Counted from the first letter of the stretch, positions 45,001-58,095 are shown. The stretch is DNA of 64,000 nucleotides from Angiostrongylus vasorum (GCA_018806985.1 JADANN010000398.1:453501-517500); one strand, 5' to 3'. Made by a program: numbers and translations. Notes: generated by a model not told the origin, from the letters alone.

Positions 45001-46010
45001 AAGAGAAAGAACAAGTCGTAAAACTTGCAAGGAAGTATGTCCCTGTAGCGATTGCGCATTACGTGGACGTTCTCAGAGGCACATCTGGCTGCGAATTCAG
45101 CGTCACATCGAAACGCTTCTTGTTCAAGTCGAATTTGCTAAACAACGGATATCCCGTTTTGTCACAGAAATCATAGAACTTAGAAGAAACTAAATCTAAG
45201 AAGAAAAAAACTGAAGACTAACATAGAACCGTTTAATGTAGTCTGACATCGACAGGTTTGCTTCGTACTCAAGAAATTGCTCCAACAGTCGGTTAAGCTG
45301 TGAATTCTTGTTGGCCGTAACTTCATCATGAGTTTGCGGTCCATCTGCCGCTTCTGATGGAGCCGTTGAGATGGTAGTAGGCGAATGCTGACTATTCAAA
45401 TCCTTAATGAAATAAGTATGACAGTGAACGTTCTCCTAAAATAATTCGCAAAAGTGTAACACTCCAATGAGGAACTGCAGTACGAACAGAAAAAGTACGA
45501 AGTCCTACAGCATGACAAGGACGTACTGCCTGTAGATACCTGTTTGTGGCGTGCCTCCGTTCCATTGACAGTACTCTTGGGTTCAGTCTCCTCAATGGCT
45601 TCTTTTATGAAGTCCATAAACCTATGAAATGAAACTGGGATTTTACAAAGATCAGGTGGAAACATGGAGATTTCAAAGGGCAAAGAAAACGCGGCGACAA
45701 GAGCATTCCACAAAATAAGAACAGGAACGCCCAAATGGGGATGAAACAGCTATAGCCGATCAATAGTAGATCAGCCAATACTGGTAGCGGCACCGATGGA
45801 AGACCGTGCACGTTGAATTCGCATTGGAGCACGTTTTCTCGCATAAGGGTGTGCGAAGTCAACGGCGAGTGGAAGTGCAGGTGGAGGTCTTGTAGAATTA
45901 GGAAAGAAATGAAGTTGTTGAAAACGTATGATAATCAACATGAAATCCACAAAGACGTTTTGTAATAAGTACCCGTTTCTTATGCTGTTGCTGCAATTTT
46001 CTAAAGCCAT
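39007..46010 (-). CDS. protein tyrosine phosphatase, classical, cytosolic type
   Basis: It dephosphorylates phosphotyrosine. Thirteen exons fit in phase: 46010-45973, 45888-45805, 45621-45540, 45402-45223, 45178-45115, 43507-43330, 43207-43138, 43010-42925, 42851-42762, 39858-39748, 39642-39501, 39387-39295, 39195-39007; 1407 bases, 468 residues. No signal peptide. Residues 1-130 are a Pro/basic/Ser-rich tail. The catalytic domain follows: VLDDRNRVVL, GYINASFI, FIAAQAPLASTLEEWWKM, IVMLCKLVE, KCERYWPSE, HQLHYMEWPDHGCPSG (WPD Asp295), VHCSAGVGRTG (Cys327, Arg333, split by an intron after Cys) and QTQDQY (Q373/Q377). An acidic C-terminal tail ends it. All catalytic residues are present. The weakest splice sites are at 45115 and 45805. 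Large introns hold SINEs. Confidence 0.9.
39918..40351 (-). pseudogene. phosphatase-like exon fragments inside intron 9
   Basis: Within the 2.9-kb intron, minus-strand segments look like extra phosphatase exons. One at 40351-40262 (KLHRFTPDE, compare KCERYWPSE) and one at 40039-39918 (NEDYRRTVLFVEG, ELHVTW, compare DDDYLLRRL and QLHYM). The latter ends with a gtaac donor in the same phase as exon 9. They could be alternative exons or relics of a partial duplication. A third open piece, 40247-40100, is less like the family. Confidence 0.35.
40463..40542. repeat. (TG)n microsatellite, interrupted
   Basis: About 80 bases of tgtgtg with gcgg and tgg interruptions, in phosphatase intron 9. Confidence 0.9.
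40792..41355 (+). CDS. nested long ORF, unknown
   Basis: A 187-codon plus frame without stop, antisense inside phosphatase intron 9. A second plus frame (40878-41117) also looks protein-like (CTATTWRCKVQGPTRFELDS). The 3' end of the first runs into a family-4 SINE head. I cannot tell which frame, if any, is translated. Confidence 0.35.
   Translation: MQGDELKSGGVAQRNSGMRDVVDCTISVQWSDFSTNYMTFTRRKVLHQYIPHMRKKYGVKDVLQQHGDAKFKVQLDSSWIQINRVKVSTPSCGHFLKDGIQQSKKSRRNGCHKKLYKSRIRWNSGQVGQNSIHPYTWFFFWTVSVVIVGTVSCKSYSFLRTYWRISNCKHCRNFKVVNLCTARVAQW
41334..41690 (+). mobile_element. family-4 SINE copy, complete head
   Basis: tRNA-like head cgagtagcgcaatggtag (A-box) and gttcgactctg (B-box), then ggtaccagacctgtctgg shared with SINE1. 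The family body is tctcaagcagcagccgaa and cgtggatgatgaacatgagg. Confidence 0.75.
41691..42420. other. phosphatase intron 9, AT-rich part
   Basis: No exon or repeat recognised. Confidence 0.4.
42421..42702 (+). mobile_element. SINE1 copy
   Basis: Plus-oriented, full length, flanked by agtttcggaa/agtttcagaa. It ends about 60 bases from phosphatase exon 9. Confidence 0.9.
43752..44035 (-). mobile_element. SINE1 copy
   Basis: Minus-oriented, full length, in the phosphatase intron between 45115 and 43507. Confidence 0.88.
44188..44228 (+). ncRNA. Penelope-type hammerhead-like motif
   Basis: gaagaaggcgaaacagcc followed by gaaacgtcagct. An aaggc/gcc stem precedes the invariant GAAACGTC. One extra T breaks the CTGANGA core (cttgaaga). 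It is similar to 48765-48800. Confidence 0.5.
44471..44774 (+). mobile_element. SINE1 copy with TSD
   Basis: Plus-oriented element 44483-44760 with near-perfect atcgaatgaacgttg/atcgaatgaacattg flanks. Phosphatase intron. Confidence 0.9.
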
Positions 46011-46019
46011 TTTTTGTGA

Positions 46020-46320
46020 GACAACTTGTCATAAAGGATAAAGGATAAAGCTCTCGCCGTTTGTCAATCTCTAAGGAATACGCCGTGCATTCGACTCCAC
46101 TAAACATCGCTGGAGGTGATTGAATACATGTCTGGCCTACATAATGACTCACAAGGGCCTATCGATGTGTCGACCCAGTGCTGCTATCTTCAAAGACAAG
46201 TCTGCTACGAACGTGCCGACCACGGAGGGATGGAAGGCTTGGTGAGCCCTAGGCGCCGAGGTTGATCCCATGTGTACTGCAGCTCCGACCACTGCGCCAC
46301 ACGCCCCTCTACAACTTGTC
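46020..46320 (-). mobile_element. SINE1 copy abutting phosphatase start
   Basis: Minus-oriented full-length copy (46033-46306) flanked by acaacttgtcata. The proximal TSD copy lies within about 20 bases upstream of the phosphatase ATG at 46010, so the element sits in its 5'UTR or promoter and shares its orientation. Confidence 0.9.
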
Positions 46321-46668
46321 ATATAAAATTCTTCCAGACGGTTAGCTTCCAGTGATTTGACAGCAGCTGAAATTACGCTTTCAAAGCAGGAAAAACCGTT
46401 TCTAGGGTTTCATAACGTAGATATGAGTCCTTATGAGAAAGGCGGTCCTAGGCGCTTACAATCAATTAGCGATGGTCGTCTGAAGGAAATAATCGAAGCT
46501 ACTCATCCAGATAATACCTGAGGTGCTGTATAAAAGTGAATATTCACTTTACAACTCTTTTCTCATAAGCGAGACATTGGAGAGGTGAAAGACATCGATG
46601 AATAAGTGAACGAAAAAAGCTACAGCTAAGATAGCTAAGCTAGGGTACGTGCTATGTGAACCGAATGA
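46321..46668. other. no supported gene
   Basis: Phosphatase 5' flank beyond the SINE. No core promoter motif identified. Confidence 0.35.
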
Positions 46669-47078
46669 GATGCCATGAGATCTTGATACTTGAGACTTGA
46701 ATGGCCCGTCTTCACTGGTTGTGCGGGCCTCAGCATAATCACCATTTTTCGGAGATTTGCTGGTTAAGCTACTGAATCTCTGGAATCCCGAGGACAACCT
46801 CGCCAAAGTCCCGCTCTAGGTCGTCACCACGACAGACAGTCGCAGCCCTTGTGGATCGGAGGGAGATTTGCCATCATGCGACTTTGATACCAGGACGGTG
46901 GTGGACCTGGTATTGGTTTACTCTTAGCTAGGCTTCCAGATGGAAACGCCGCACTCCTTTTCAGCTTGGGGGGCTCTGCCAGAGGAGCAATCGCCCACTG
47001 TACATCGCAGTCGGACACCTAGGAGTACCTCCCAGCCACGATGAGGCGGTAAACTGTTGGAAGGGATGCCATGAGATC
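46669..47078 (-). mobile_element. family-3 retroposon with perfect 14-bp TSD
   Basis: gatgccatgagatc at 46669-46682 and 47065-47078 flanks a 382-bp minus-oriented element (46683-47064). Confidence 0.92.
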
Positions 47079-47235
47079 ATTGTCACAAAGTACGTCCTGC
47101 AAAAAACAGTTGTACAACAAAAACTGAACATTTCTTAATGACAGCATACGATGACAACTGGATCCTACACTCAACCGACGAAGTTCAGCTCAGTGATTCG
47201 GCCGAGACGAGCTCCCAAGCGTTTTCCGAAGCCTA

Positions 47236-47545
47236 ATCTCCATGGAGTACGCTGCTAGTTCGACTCCCTTCTCGCGATCTCCAAACGCCCTATCTCTCCG
47301 GAGTCGGAAAAATTGGTACCAGACTTGTTCTCGAATAGCTCACACCCCCTAAGCAACGTGGAAGCGGCATACCATTGCTATTCCAGAACCCCATGGAGAA
47401 TCGATTCGACCAGCGCTCAACAACATTCATATTGAAGGCGGTAATCACCAAGCAACAACTGAACCTCCATGTAAAACTTCGAAGACTTCCGTGGATAATG
47501 GTAATGCCCCTGTTTTTTCACCAACAGAGATCATGGAATAAAACG
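47236..47545 (+). mobile_element. family-4 SINE copy
   Basis: Head gctagttcgactcccttct, core ggtaccagacttgttctcg, body gattcgaccagcgctcaac. Confidence 0.65.
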
Positions 47546-47742
47546 TCTTCATTTTTGGTGAAATGACAACAGCGAAAAAATAGTGCCACGACATCCATGA
47601 TATGCTACAAAATCAGCGGCTTACCTATCTAGCAATGATAAATTGAAAAGGCCTAATCCTTTGGCGTCTACGAAACTCCGTCTCATTCACCGCTAACCAA
47701 CCTCTAGCCAATCAACTGCCACTTTTCTCCAGCATTGTAACA

Positions 47743-48038
47743 TTTGCTAAAGGACAAAATGATAATGCTCTCGGCGTTGATCAGTCCCTGAGGGATGCGC
47801 CATGCATTTGACCTCGTTTAGCATCGTTCGGAGGTGGTTGAATGCATATCTGGCCTTTGCAATGACTCGCGATGACCTTTATCGAGCCAGTGTTGCTATC
47901 CTCCCAGAAAAGTCTAGTACCAATTTGCCGACCCCGGAGGAATGGAAGGCTTGGTGGATCACGGGCGCGGGGATCGATCCCATGTGTGTGTTGCAGGGCG
48001 CCTTCAACCACTGCGCCGCACGCGTAACATCTGCTAGC
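47743..48038 (-). mobile_element. SINE1 copy with TSD
   Basis: Minus-oriented. Flanks are gtaacatttgcta and gtaacatctgcta. Confidence 0.9.
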
Positions 48039-48232
48039 TAGGGAAAATCATCGGCAACCAAGCTGATGCCTCGGTTCCACGTTACCGGGATAGATAAACT
48101 TGTATCTTGCTAGCAATAAATGTGTGAATTATAAGGTTCATATGTTGATTAATAAAAAATTTGCTGAAGTCTGCCTGTAGTGATATAAAAATTTATTGCT
48201 TGCAATTACTTCTGCACCAAGGTGTAGGTGGT

Positions 48233-48580
48233 GTTCTATCATGATCATGGTGCTAGTTCGATTCCGCTCCGCGCCAACCAAAGCCTCTCATCCCTCCGGG
48301 GCGGAGAATGGTACCGGGCTTGTCTAGGAAAAAAATCACTCTGAAATCCATTCGGGAACGCTCCAGCTCGGCTATGTCAGGACTCCAAGCAGAATTGCTT
48401 GACCAGCATTCTACGACATTCAAGATGAAATGGAAATCTTCAAGCAGCAACCGAAGCAAGTTGGAAGATGTTTGTGGACAGTGGATAAGAGGAAACGAAT
48501 CGAATATCAGAGAAGTGTTGGGATCTGCAAGGTAGACGTGAAGACGGATCACATCAATAAAATCAAACAAAATAAATGAT
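48233..48580 (+). mobile_element. family-4 SINE copy
   Basis: Complete-looking copy from tgctagttcgattccgctcc to a tail acaaaataaatgatt. The body includes gaccagcattctacgacatt. Confidence 0.75.
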
Positions 48581-48749
48581 TACTTCTACACCAAGTTTAC
48601 AGACCGATAGCTATATTATCTTAACACCAATGTGTAAAATGTAAAGATCCCGTTCAGGATCACCGAACGAACTACCTATTTTATACATCCTCTCTTTTAT
48701 TCTTTGCATTCTTGTTGAGCAAACACGAGGTGTTATTTTTTTACTCTTT

Positions 48750-48802
48750 ATTCACGAACAAGCTGACGTTTCGGCGGATTTCGCCTTCCTCAGAGCCGCT
48801 TT
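48750..48802 (-). ncRNA. Penelope-type hammerhead-like motif, intact core
   Basis: The reverse strand reads CTGAGGA, then stem GGCG/CGCC around aaatc, then GAAACGTCAGCTTG. This is the core order of a hammerhead ribozyme (CTGANGA, stem II, GAAA, cleavage at GTC) as found in Penelope-like element termini. No reverse transcriptase ORF is nearby. Confidence 0.55.
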
Positions 48803-48939
48803 CTATGAGTCTTCCACTGAGTGTGCCGCGTGGAGACTAACCGCACAGGATTTATATGGAAGCGTACCTCTCTTTTATGTTCATAGCATTAAGTATATTT
48901 AAAACTATCCGTTTGAACAACTCCTTTCACGTGTCCGAT

Positions 48940-49245
48940 GTCCGCCAGACCTCCCATCCTTGCGGGGTGGGAAATTGATTCTAGACTTGTCTAGATCAAC
49001 TTGCTCCATCCAATCTACGTGAGAATGCTTTAACACGGCTAGCCGAGGACTCTAGAAAGAATCGACTTGACCACCATTCAGCGACATTCATGAAAAAGAC
49101 GAAACTCCTCCAGCAGCAGCCGAGCCTACACTCAGAAAATTTCGAAGACTTCTGAGGATGATGGATATGAGGAAACGAATCGAATGCGAAAAATGCTGGG
49201 ATCCCCACAGAAGATGTGGGAACGGGTCGTGTAAAATATTAACAT
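48940..49245 (+). mobile_element. family-4 SINE copy
   Basis: It contains cttgaccaccattcagcgac, cctccagcagcagccgag and ggatgatggatatgaggaaac. The head is poorly preserved. Confidence 0.65.
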
Positions 49246-51629
<2,384 letters not shown>

Positions 51630-52050
51630 TTGTACGGTAATAACTTACTTAGGACACTTAGATGGTCCGTTCTCATTGGTTGTGCGGGCCCCCAGCATAG
51701 CCTCCATTTTTTTTCGAAGTTTTACTGGTTTATCCATTGCACTTCCTTGGAGTCTCGAGGTTACCCAGACCAAAGTCCGCCGCAGGTCGTCACCACCACA
51801 GGTAGCAGCGGGCCCTGTGGATCAAAAGGAAATTTGTCACCATGCGACCAGTTTGATACCAGGACGGTGGCGGTTCCCTAGATTGGTTTACTCTTAGCTG
51901 GGCTTCCCGATGGAAACGCCGGACTCCTTCTCAGCCAGGGAGACTCTGCCTGAGATGAATCCCCCCCTGCTGCATATCGCAGCTCGACACCCAGGAACAC
52001 CTCTCAGCCACAACGAGGCGGTGAACGTTTGGGAGGGTTGTACGGCATTA
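51630..52050 (-). mobile_element. family-3 retroposon copy
   Basis: Minus-oriented element 51643-52037 with imperfect flanks ttgtacggtaata and ttgtacggcatta. Confidence 0.88.
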
Positions 52051-52125
52051 CGCTTCATTAACTAATTGTATCTACACTACGGATCCTCCGTTATCATACG
52101 GAAATGTCTTGTATTCGCTTGATGG

Positions 52126-52256
52126 ATGGCTCAACATATGAGCGTACTGAGGCATCGTGTCGATTATTTTGCTTTGAATGGTCTTTACGAAGCTCAGAGA
52201 ATGTTCCGCCTACTGCCATTGCATAAACGATCACCAATTGTGCGAGTATTCCTGGA
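52126..52256 (+). CDS. candidate first exon, unknown gene
   Basis: From ATG, 43 codons plus 2 bases run to a consensus gtgagt donor. It encodes HRVDYFALNGLYEAQRMF and LHKRSPIVRVFLE. Coding quality is high. No downstream exon was placed before the AT-rich tract. Unknown family. Confidence 0.45.
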
Positions 52257-52406
52257 GTGAGTAACATCGGGCCACGAAAAATCCAATGAAAATCAAAGAA
52301 GCTGGAGACATTTGGTCTGTAAGCACGTGGAGATTAGATAAGAGTCGTTATTTTCTTAGATAAATACCATGCACTTTTAATAACGTGACCGTCTTCCACA
52401 TCCACT

Positions 52407-52592
52407 TATTAATGTTATTTTTGTCTTTATTTATTTTATTATATTATATTATTTATATAATATTACATTATTTATGCATATTTATTTATATTGTCTTATT
52501 TATTATATTATGTCTTGTTGTTTTGTTTATTTATTATTGTAATTTGTTTCTATTTATTTTTCCACTTATTTTTTTTACTATTAATAAATGAA
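52407..52592. repeat. TATT-rich low-complexity tract
   Basis: About 185 bases, almost entirely A/T, with tatttatt and ttatatta units. Confidence 0.9.
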
Positions 52593-52854
52593 TCAGCTAC
52601 CGAGTCTGGACATGATTTTAGGCTATCCTTATGTTCCGTCTTGTTTTCACACAGTAATTTCATAGTGGTGTCTAAAGTTCTCGAATAATAGAAGAATCGA
52701 GGCTTCACGGTCCGATAATGATTGGAATGTGGCAGAGTGAATATGAAAGAGGGGAAGACCGATCAAGGACAACAACGAAGACATAAAAACATAAATAACA
52801 AGCTAATAGATGTGAAAAAAAGGATAATAGGCACTAAATAAGAAGCAAAATTTT

Positions 52855-53105
52855 GTGATTTCGACAACAGCCTCAGCTCCACTAGGGTTAATGCCGATTT
52901 GTGCTCTCCAGATCATACCCGTTGATGGCTGATTGCTGAGATCACCATTGGAGTAAAAAACTGGCTGAGAGAAAGGCAAAGCAAGAGCCTCAGTGGTGTA
53001 GTGGGTAACATATGAGCACCCGGAAAGCGTAATCACGGGTTCGTTGCTCACCGCAGACACTTGCGCTCCGGAATTTTGCAAATATCTCAGCATCATAGTG
53101 TTGTG
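52855..53105 (+). mobile_element. SINE2 copy, full length
   Basis: 5' body gatttcgacaacagcctcag, head cagtggtgtagtgggtaaca, 3' end gcaaatatctcagcatcata. Best reference copy of the family here. Confidence 0.85.
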
Positions 53106-53229
53106 TTTCACATCAGGATCGACCGTGAAAAAATGGTAATAGGCAGTAAATAAGCATCGAAACGTTAAAAAGAGCACTGGCAGAGCGAAAAGAAACAACA
53201 AATAAAAAGATAAGAATGAAAAAAGCAAA

Positions 53230-53470
53230 ACATTGTGATTTCGAGTGCAGCTTCAAATTAATTGAGTCGATATCTGTTTGTGCTCCTTAGATCATTCCTT
53301 TTGACGGGTAACTTCTGATGGCACCGATAGAGCAGGAACATGGCTAACAAAGGGCAAAACTAGGGCTTCGATTGGTGTGGGAGATGGCAGGTGAACCTTG
53401 GTAAGGGTCATAGCGGATTCGAACCCTATCTGATGTTCCGAATTTTGCACACACTCAGAATCCTTTTCGT
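53230..53470 (+). mobile_element. SINE2 copy, full length
   Basis: A second plus-oriented copy 120 bases on. B-box gcggattcgaaccc at about 53410. Confidence 0.8.
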
Positions 53471-53599
53471 TAGAAACAAACATGTAGAGATTACACTCAG
53501 CATGATCTATCATATTACACCAAGAAAAGCATGTCTTCAAATCGTCATTCTGTGTGCTTTTTTGCTGTAAGGCAATGTGTTTTTATATTATCTCTATCT

Positions 53600-54540
53600 C
53601 TTGTCGATCCGCGAATGACCCGAACTGACGTCAGTAATCTCTACTTGTGCCCATCGCGGGCAGATGTAGGCCGGTGAATTCTGTTTGCTCTAGGGACTCG
53701 CTGAGCATCGTATCTTTCTTCTAGGATTTCGTAAAAAACCCTGATCATCGGGTCCGTGGTACGTTTCTCCCCTGCTCTACGTTTGACACCCCGAGGAATC
53801 TAGTCGCCTTTTTAGAATCGTCATTTCGGCTGTGCATTCGATAACAATAAGTTTTTCATGCTTCTTACGTAGTGACTGCGTTTCCAAGATAGGGAGAATT
53901 TTAAGTCGAAAAGGATGAAACAGAGTTTGGTATTCTTTATCTTCCATTCCACATCTTCTATGCTCTTGAAGCTTTTTTAGGCACTTTGCTTCATTTCATT
54001 TTTTAGTTCTGGAGTCGTGTACCCCAAGAAGTTGCTTTTTTTGAGCAAGACACGAGTGACCGTATTACACGGAAATTTAAGTGTTAACGAGGCATCAGAT
54101 ACGATTCCGTTTCTTGCGGACGTCGTTTTCTTGAAAATTCAATTAAAGAAAATGTTTCTATAGAATTTGTTGAAATTGGTCAGCATTCATTTGCCGGGTT
54201 AATGGTTGATTCCTCGTAGAATTCTGGGGGAAAAGAGACATCGATTAGATTCTCCTGTGCGATACTTCCATGTCCAAAGTCGGGAGGGAGGTCTCCTGAA
54301 ATTGTGAATTACAATGAATGCTCTTGATGGTCAAGATGGATCCGGCCGCCTACCACACTGTTGATTCCGTTCTAACTCTTAGATCCTATGTGAAAATGCT
54401 TAGACGTTTTTCTTCATGGATTCTCAACGTTGTAGTCGCCTCTCATGACCTTATGGAAAGTATGATTGTCTCTGTAAACCTTCATGTTCGTATAGAATAT
54501 TTCCTCCTCTCTTCGTCATAGCATTCTGTTGGAAATAGAT
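53600..54540 (-). mobile_element. RTE retrotransposon relic, internally deleted
   Basis: Minus strand. At 54540-54300 an endonuclease-like stretch (KVMRGDYNVENP, stop, RKTSKHFHIGSKS) matches the GDFNAKIG..R(R)T.EE.HIGTHG block of RTE elements. At 53800-53605 the C-terminal block recurs (ERYDAQRVPRA-like). The reverse-transcriptase core between them is missing or unrecognisable, and stops abound. Confidence 0.7.
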
Positions 54541-55677
54541 GACATACATTGTCATGAGTGACAATTGTCCACATATTTCTAAAAGGAAAAACGATGCGGA
54601 GATCGATTGTTCAAAGGTGTCAGTCTTGCCAGCTAAGTACTAATGAGAACATAACACTGCTCACCCTTTTGTTACCGTATGCTCCAAGGAAGTTTTCCTT
54701 CTTTATCATAAAGGATATTGAGCAGACAACTTCTTGCTCCGGCTAGTCGTCATATTCCAAGAAAGATGCCATGTTTAGTCTTCTTACCTTACAATTATAA
54801 AGAATGATAATTGGTTGTTAAATCTTTCCAGATTTTATTTTCTATGCTTAGATACTCGACGTCATATGCACCACACTGATGCGTTTCCTGGGATCCACCA
54901 ATTACGAAGGTCATCAAACATTTCTGCGTGTGGCTTCGCTACTGCTTGGGGATTTTCTCGCCCTCGTCACGAATGTCGTTGAATACTGTTCCAATCGATT
55001 CTTCTGAACTTCTAGGGTTGCCGTGTTAGGCTGTTCCACGTGAATTAGAGGGAGTGAGCTTGCCCCAGCCAAGTATGGTTTTTTCCATCCCTTGAGGGAT
55101 TCGAGGCTTGGTGGGCTCGATGCAATCTCGAATAAGCGCTTGGGTAGACTGGACAGTCCGCGTAATGAACGGAATAACTACCATTGTGCTACTAACTTCC
55201 TTCCAACATTTAGACGGCTTAAAATGGCTCCGACATTTTTAACTAATTCTTTGCTTCTGCTTCACTCAATTTCGTCATATAGGAATCTTCTTCGAGGTCA
55301 AGGCAATGTAACCCACTTGCTCTACTCTTCTCACCCATTGTTATCTAGGATATCCTTGTTAAAGGCGAGGAGAAGACTCAGAATCGGCTAATCGGCTCCC
55401 ACGTACCTCTTTACTCACTTACCAACATAATCTTGATCGATGATTGCATGTAGTATACAATCTGCATATATGTGGACACAACCACGGGTGAGTGCGTGAA
55501 TAACTCTAAGTAAATGCATAAAGCATTTCTCAATCCGACGCAAAAGATGCAGGGACCAGAGTTTAACTTGTGGCAAGGCAGTATGTATCTCCCGGATCTA
55601 TTAGGCTGGTGCAAGGATTGGTGAGGAGTTCGATCGGCTTCTTTTAGGTGCAATGAATCAACTCAAACGTAACTTTC
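54541..55677. other. no supported gene
   Basis: Possibly more RTE-derived sequence at 54560-54760. The plus frame at 55092-55391 has no support. Confidence 0.3.
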
Positions 55678-56086
55678 TTAAAGACGAACATTCAGATCCC
55701 CACCTCGTTTCCAACCGGACAGTCGTTCGTTTCCTTCTGTTACGTACAGCTGTAATGTTTTAAAAGCGACGGATTTTTCGAAGGTATGTTTACCAACGGC
55801 GTGGTTGTTGTATAGATATTTCGGTGAGGCAGAGTTTTGTGGGGTGGCTGATTCATCTTGAACGATGTCAGTTGCGCCACTTATGGTCGACCACCCTTGT
55901 ACAAGAGGATTGGACCTTTTCCTTTGACCATATTTGGATAAATAATTACTCATCGTTGAAGTATTTCATCGATTTCATGTGGTTGGTTACGTATTCTGAT
56001 CGTTCCGTTAGCAGTCGTCGTGTTATAGTAGACAATTTCGCCTGCCAGAGACGGAAAAGTGTCGATAACCACTTTTTCACTCAGTA
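55678..56086 (-). pseudogene. two overlapping coding-like frames
   Basis: A minus frame from 56086 (EKVVIDTFPSLAGEIVYYN, RNQPHEIDEILQR) ends at a TGA that overlaps the ATG of the next frame (55953-55678, 91 codons, YGQRKRSNPLVQGWSTISG). The ATGA overlap with a shift of frame suggests one ancestral ORF with a frameshift. Upstream the frame is cut by a SINE1. Family unknown. Confidence 0.4.
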
Positions 56087-56392
56087 TCTACTCAAGGACG
56101 CTGGTAGCGCAGTGCTCGGAGGCGCTCTGTAGCAAACACGGGATCAATCCCCACGCGCATGGGCCACTAAGCCTTGCATCCCTTCGGCGTCGGCAAATTG
56201 GTACCAGACTTGTCTGGGAGGTTAACAGCACTGGTCCGATGCATCGGCAGGCCACCGCGGGTCACTGTAAAGGCCGGATTTGCGTTCAATCACCTCCAAA
56301 CGATGCCTGATGAAGTCGAATGCATGGTGCATGGCGCATCCCTCAGGGACTGAACAACGCCGAGAGCTTTATCCTCCTACTTTATCTACCCA
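56080..56392 (+). mobile_element. SINE1 copy
   Basis: Plus-oriented (56095-56375) with tatctac flanks. It separates the coding-like tracts at 55678-56086 and 56408-56590. Confidence 0.88.
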
Positions 56393-56407
56393 TTCAGTGC
56401 GCCAAAC

Positions 56408-56590
56408 ATTGTCGGCTGCCGTGTAGTATGCTCCTTTGTTCGTACATCACAATGCTGTCGGGAAGTGAGTAGTTTTCTCTATAAAAAAAAGAGCGCAACA
56501 GCCTTCATAACGACTACCTCTCACCAGGTCGTGCAATTGGTGTAGCAGCCGTCATTTTCGAGTTTTTTTTCACCATTTGAGCGCATAGTT
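56408..56590 (-). CDS. coding-like exon pair
   Basis: On the minus strand, MVKKNSKMTAATPIARPG reaches a gtagtc donor. A 39-base intron ends in ttttttttatag, and SLPDSIVMYEQRSILHG follows in phase to TGA. Weak but consistent. It may be the 5' part of the tract beyond the SINE1. Confidence 0.3.
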
Positions 56591-57724
56591 CAAATCAGCG
56601 AAGGATAGTTAAATTTGTGGATGATGAATCCTCCTGCATGAATGAGTAGTTTCTGGAGGAACGGTTTTCCTTGTAGCCTTTAAGTGACCAACTGTTGATA
56701 GGCATTAAGGGACCTTATCTTTTCCATTACATCATGAAGGTTAGTATATCCATTAAGAAACCTTAGGAACTGTTTGCCAGTAATTTATTTGAAGCCGTTC
56801 TACAGGCCATGCTTTGATAACAGCTGTTAGCGTTGTTCCATGTCTAAGTTTGAAATCGTGAAGAAGGACGGTGTAATTTATATGCTTTGATCAGCTCGAC
56901 CGGCCTACAACCACTGTAAGCTCATTGTAAACTAAGTTCGAGGAAGAACACCATAAGGTGAGTTGTCATAAAATACCTTTAAAGTAAAAGTGTCCAAGTG
57001 ATGAGAATCTATCACAAATTGCATCTGCGAAATTCAAAATGGCACAATTTGCCATAGCCATAATTTTGCTCCAACCAAATAATGGGTTCGGAATCCACCA
57101 AATGAGCAAGATCCGTACACACGAGGCAAATAACGAAGCACTGGCAGGTTACGGGAAAAAAATAATGGATTAAAAAAATCTTGCTTCAGTCTTGAAGAAA
57201 TTGTTCTATGCCATTCTTGTCACAGAGAAAATGTGAACGTGAAAAGTAAACGGTAGCACAGAGCTATAAAAGAAGGGATATAATAGCTCGTACACTGCAG
57301 GCTAGAGTTTCTATATAGTTGAGCCGATTTTAGTAAAGACACTGTTCAATGAAAAATGGGGTAGTATGGAGGACAAGAAAACCATGTCGTCGGTATTTTT
57401 TTTCTGAGAGCGGAAACTACTGACTGACGCCATATCATTGGTTACTTGGATTTTGGCAATTCTCTACAGCTGGAAGGTGAGAGAGCTCCACATTTCGTTC
57501 AGGATTAGGTAAGAATCCTTGGGTATCGACACGGAGTTGGGAAGCGTAGTGTTCATCTTCCATCCCTCGTTCCAAAACTGTGATGCTCGCCATGTCCCTT
57601 GAGAGAAGCGAGTCCAGTGAACGGCCTTAGGTTACCAAAGGGAGGAGTGGAGTTTAGTGGCTCCCGTTCGAGCTAGCCGATAATTAAAGGGAACGTGAAG
57701 ATGAATCGTTAGACGTTGGTCTTT
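56591..57724. other. no supported gene
   Basis: Nothing recognisable apart from short open frames. Confidence 0.4.
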
Positions 57725-57905
57725 TTCCTCAGGGGACGTCATGCTTCATTGAGCACCATAGAGATGACTGGACGCATATTTGGTGTATACAATAACTTAT
57801 AGGAAGATATCGGTGTGTCAAGCGTTTATATCCTCTAAGGCCAGTCTGGTAGCATAATTCGGAAAGACGAGGAAGCGGGCTTGGCAAACCCAAGGTAAGG
57901 GGTGA
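57725..57905 (-). mobile_element. SINE1 fragment, old
   Basis: It keeps tgcttcattgagcacca, ggtgtgtcaagc and ctggtagcataattc. The tRNA-like head is missing. Confidence 0.55.
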
Positions 57906-58095
57906 AGACAATGATAATATTGGTAGTTAACAGTCGATCGTTTGGTTGTTATTGTGAGATTTCATCCTGGCCGTCATGCCATCCTTTTATATTCACCATT
58001 GCCTGACAGGACACAGTAATTCCCTGGACATCAATGAAGAAGAATTTTTTTGCCTGAAAAAAAAACAAACGCCAGTAGATTTTGTGTAACGAATC

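Noticed and set aside
52803..53228. 141-codon minus-strand ORF
   Set aside because: It lies wholly over SINE2 repeats, and the same peptide appears in other SINE2 copies.
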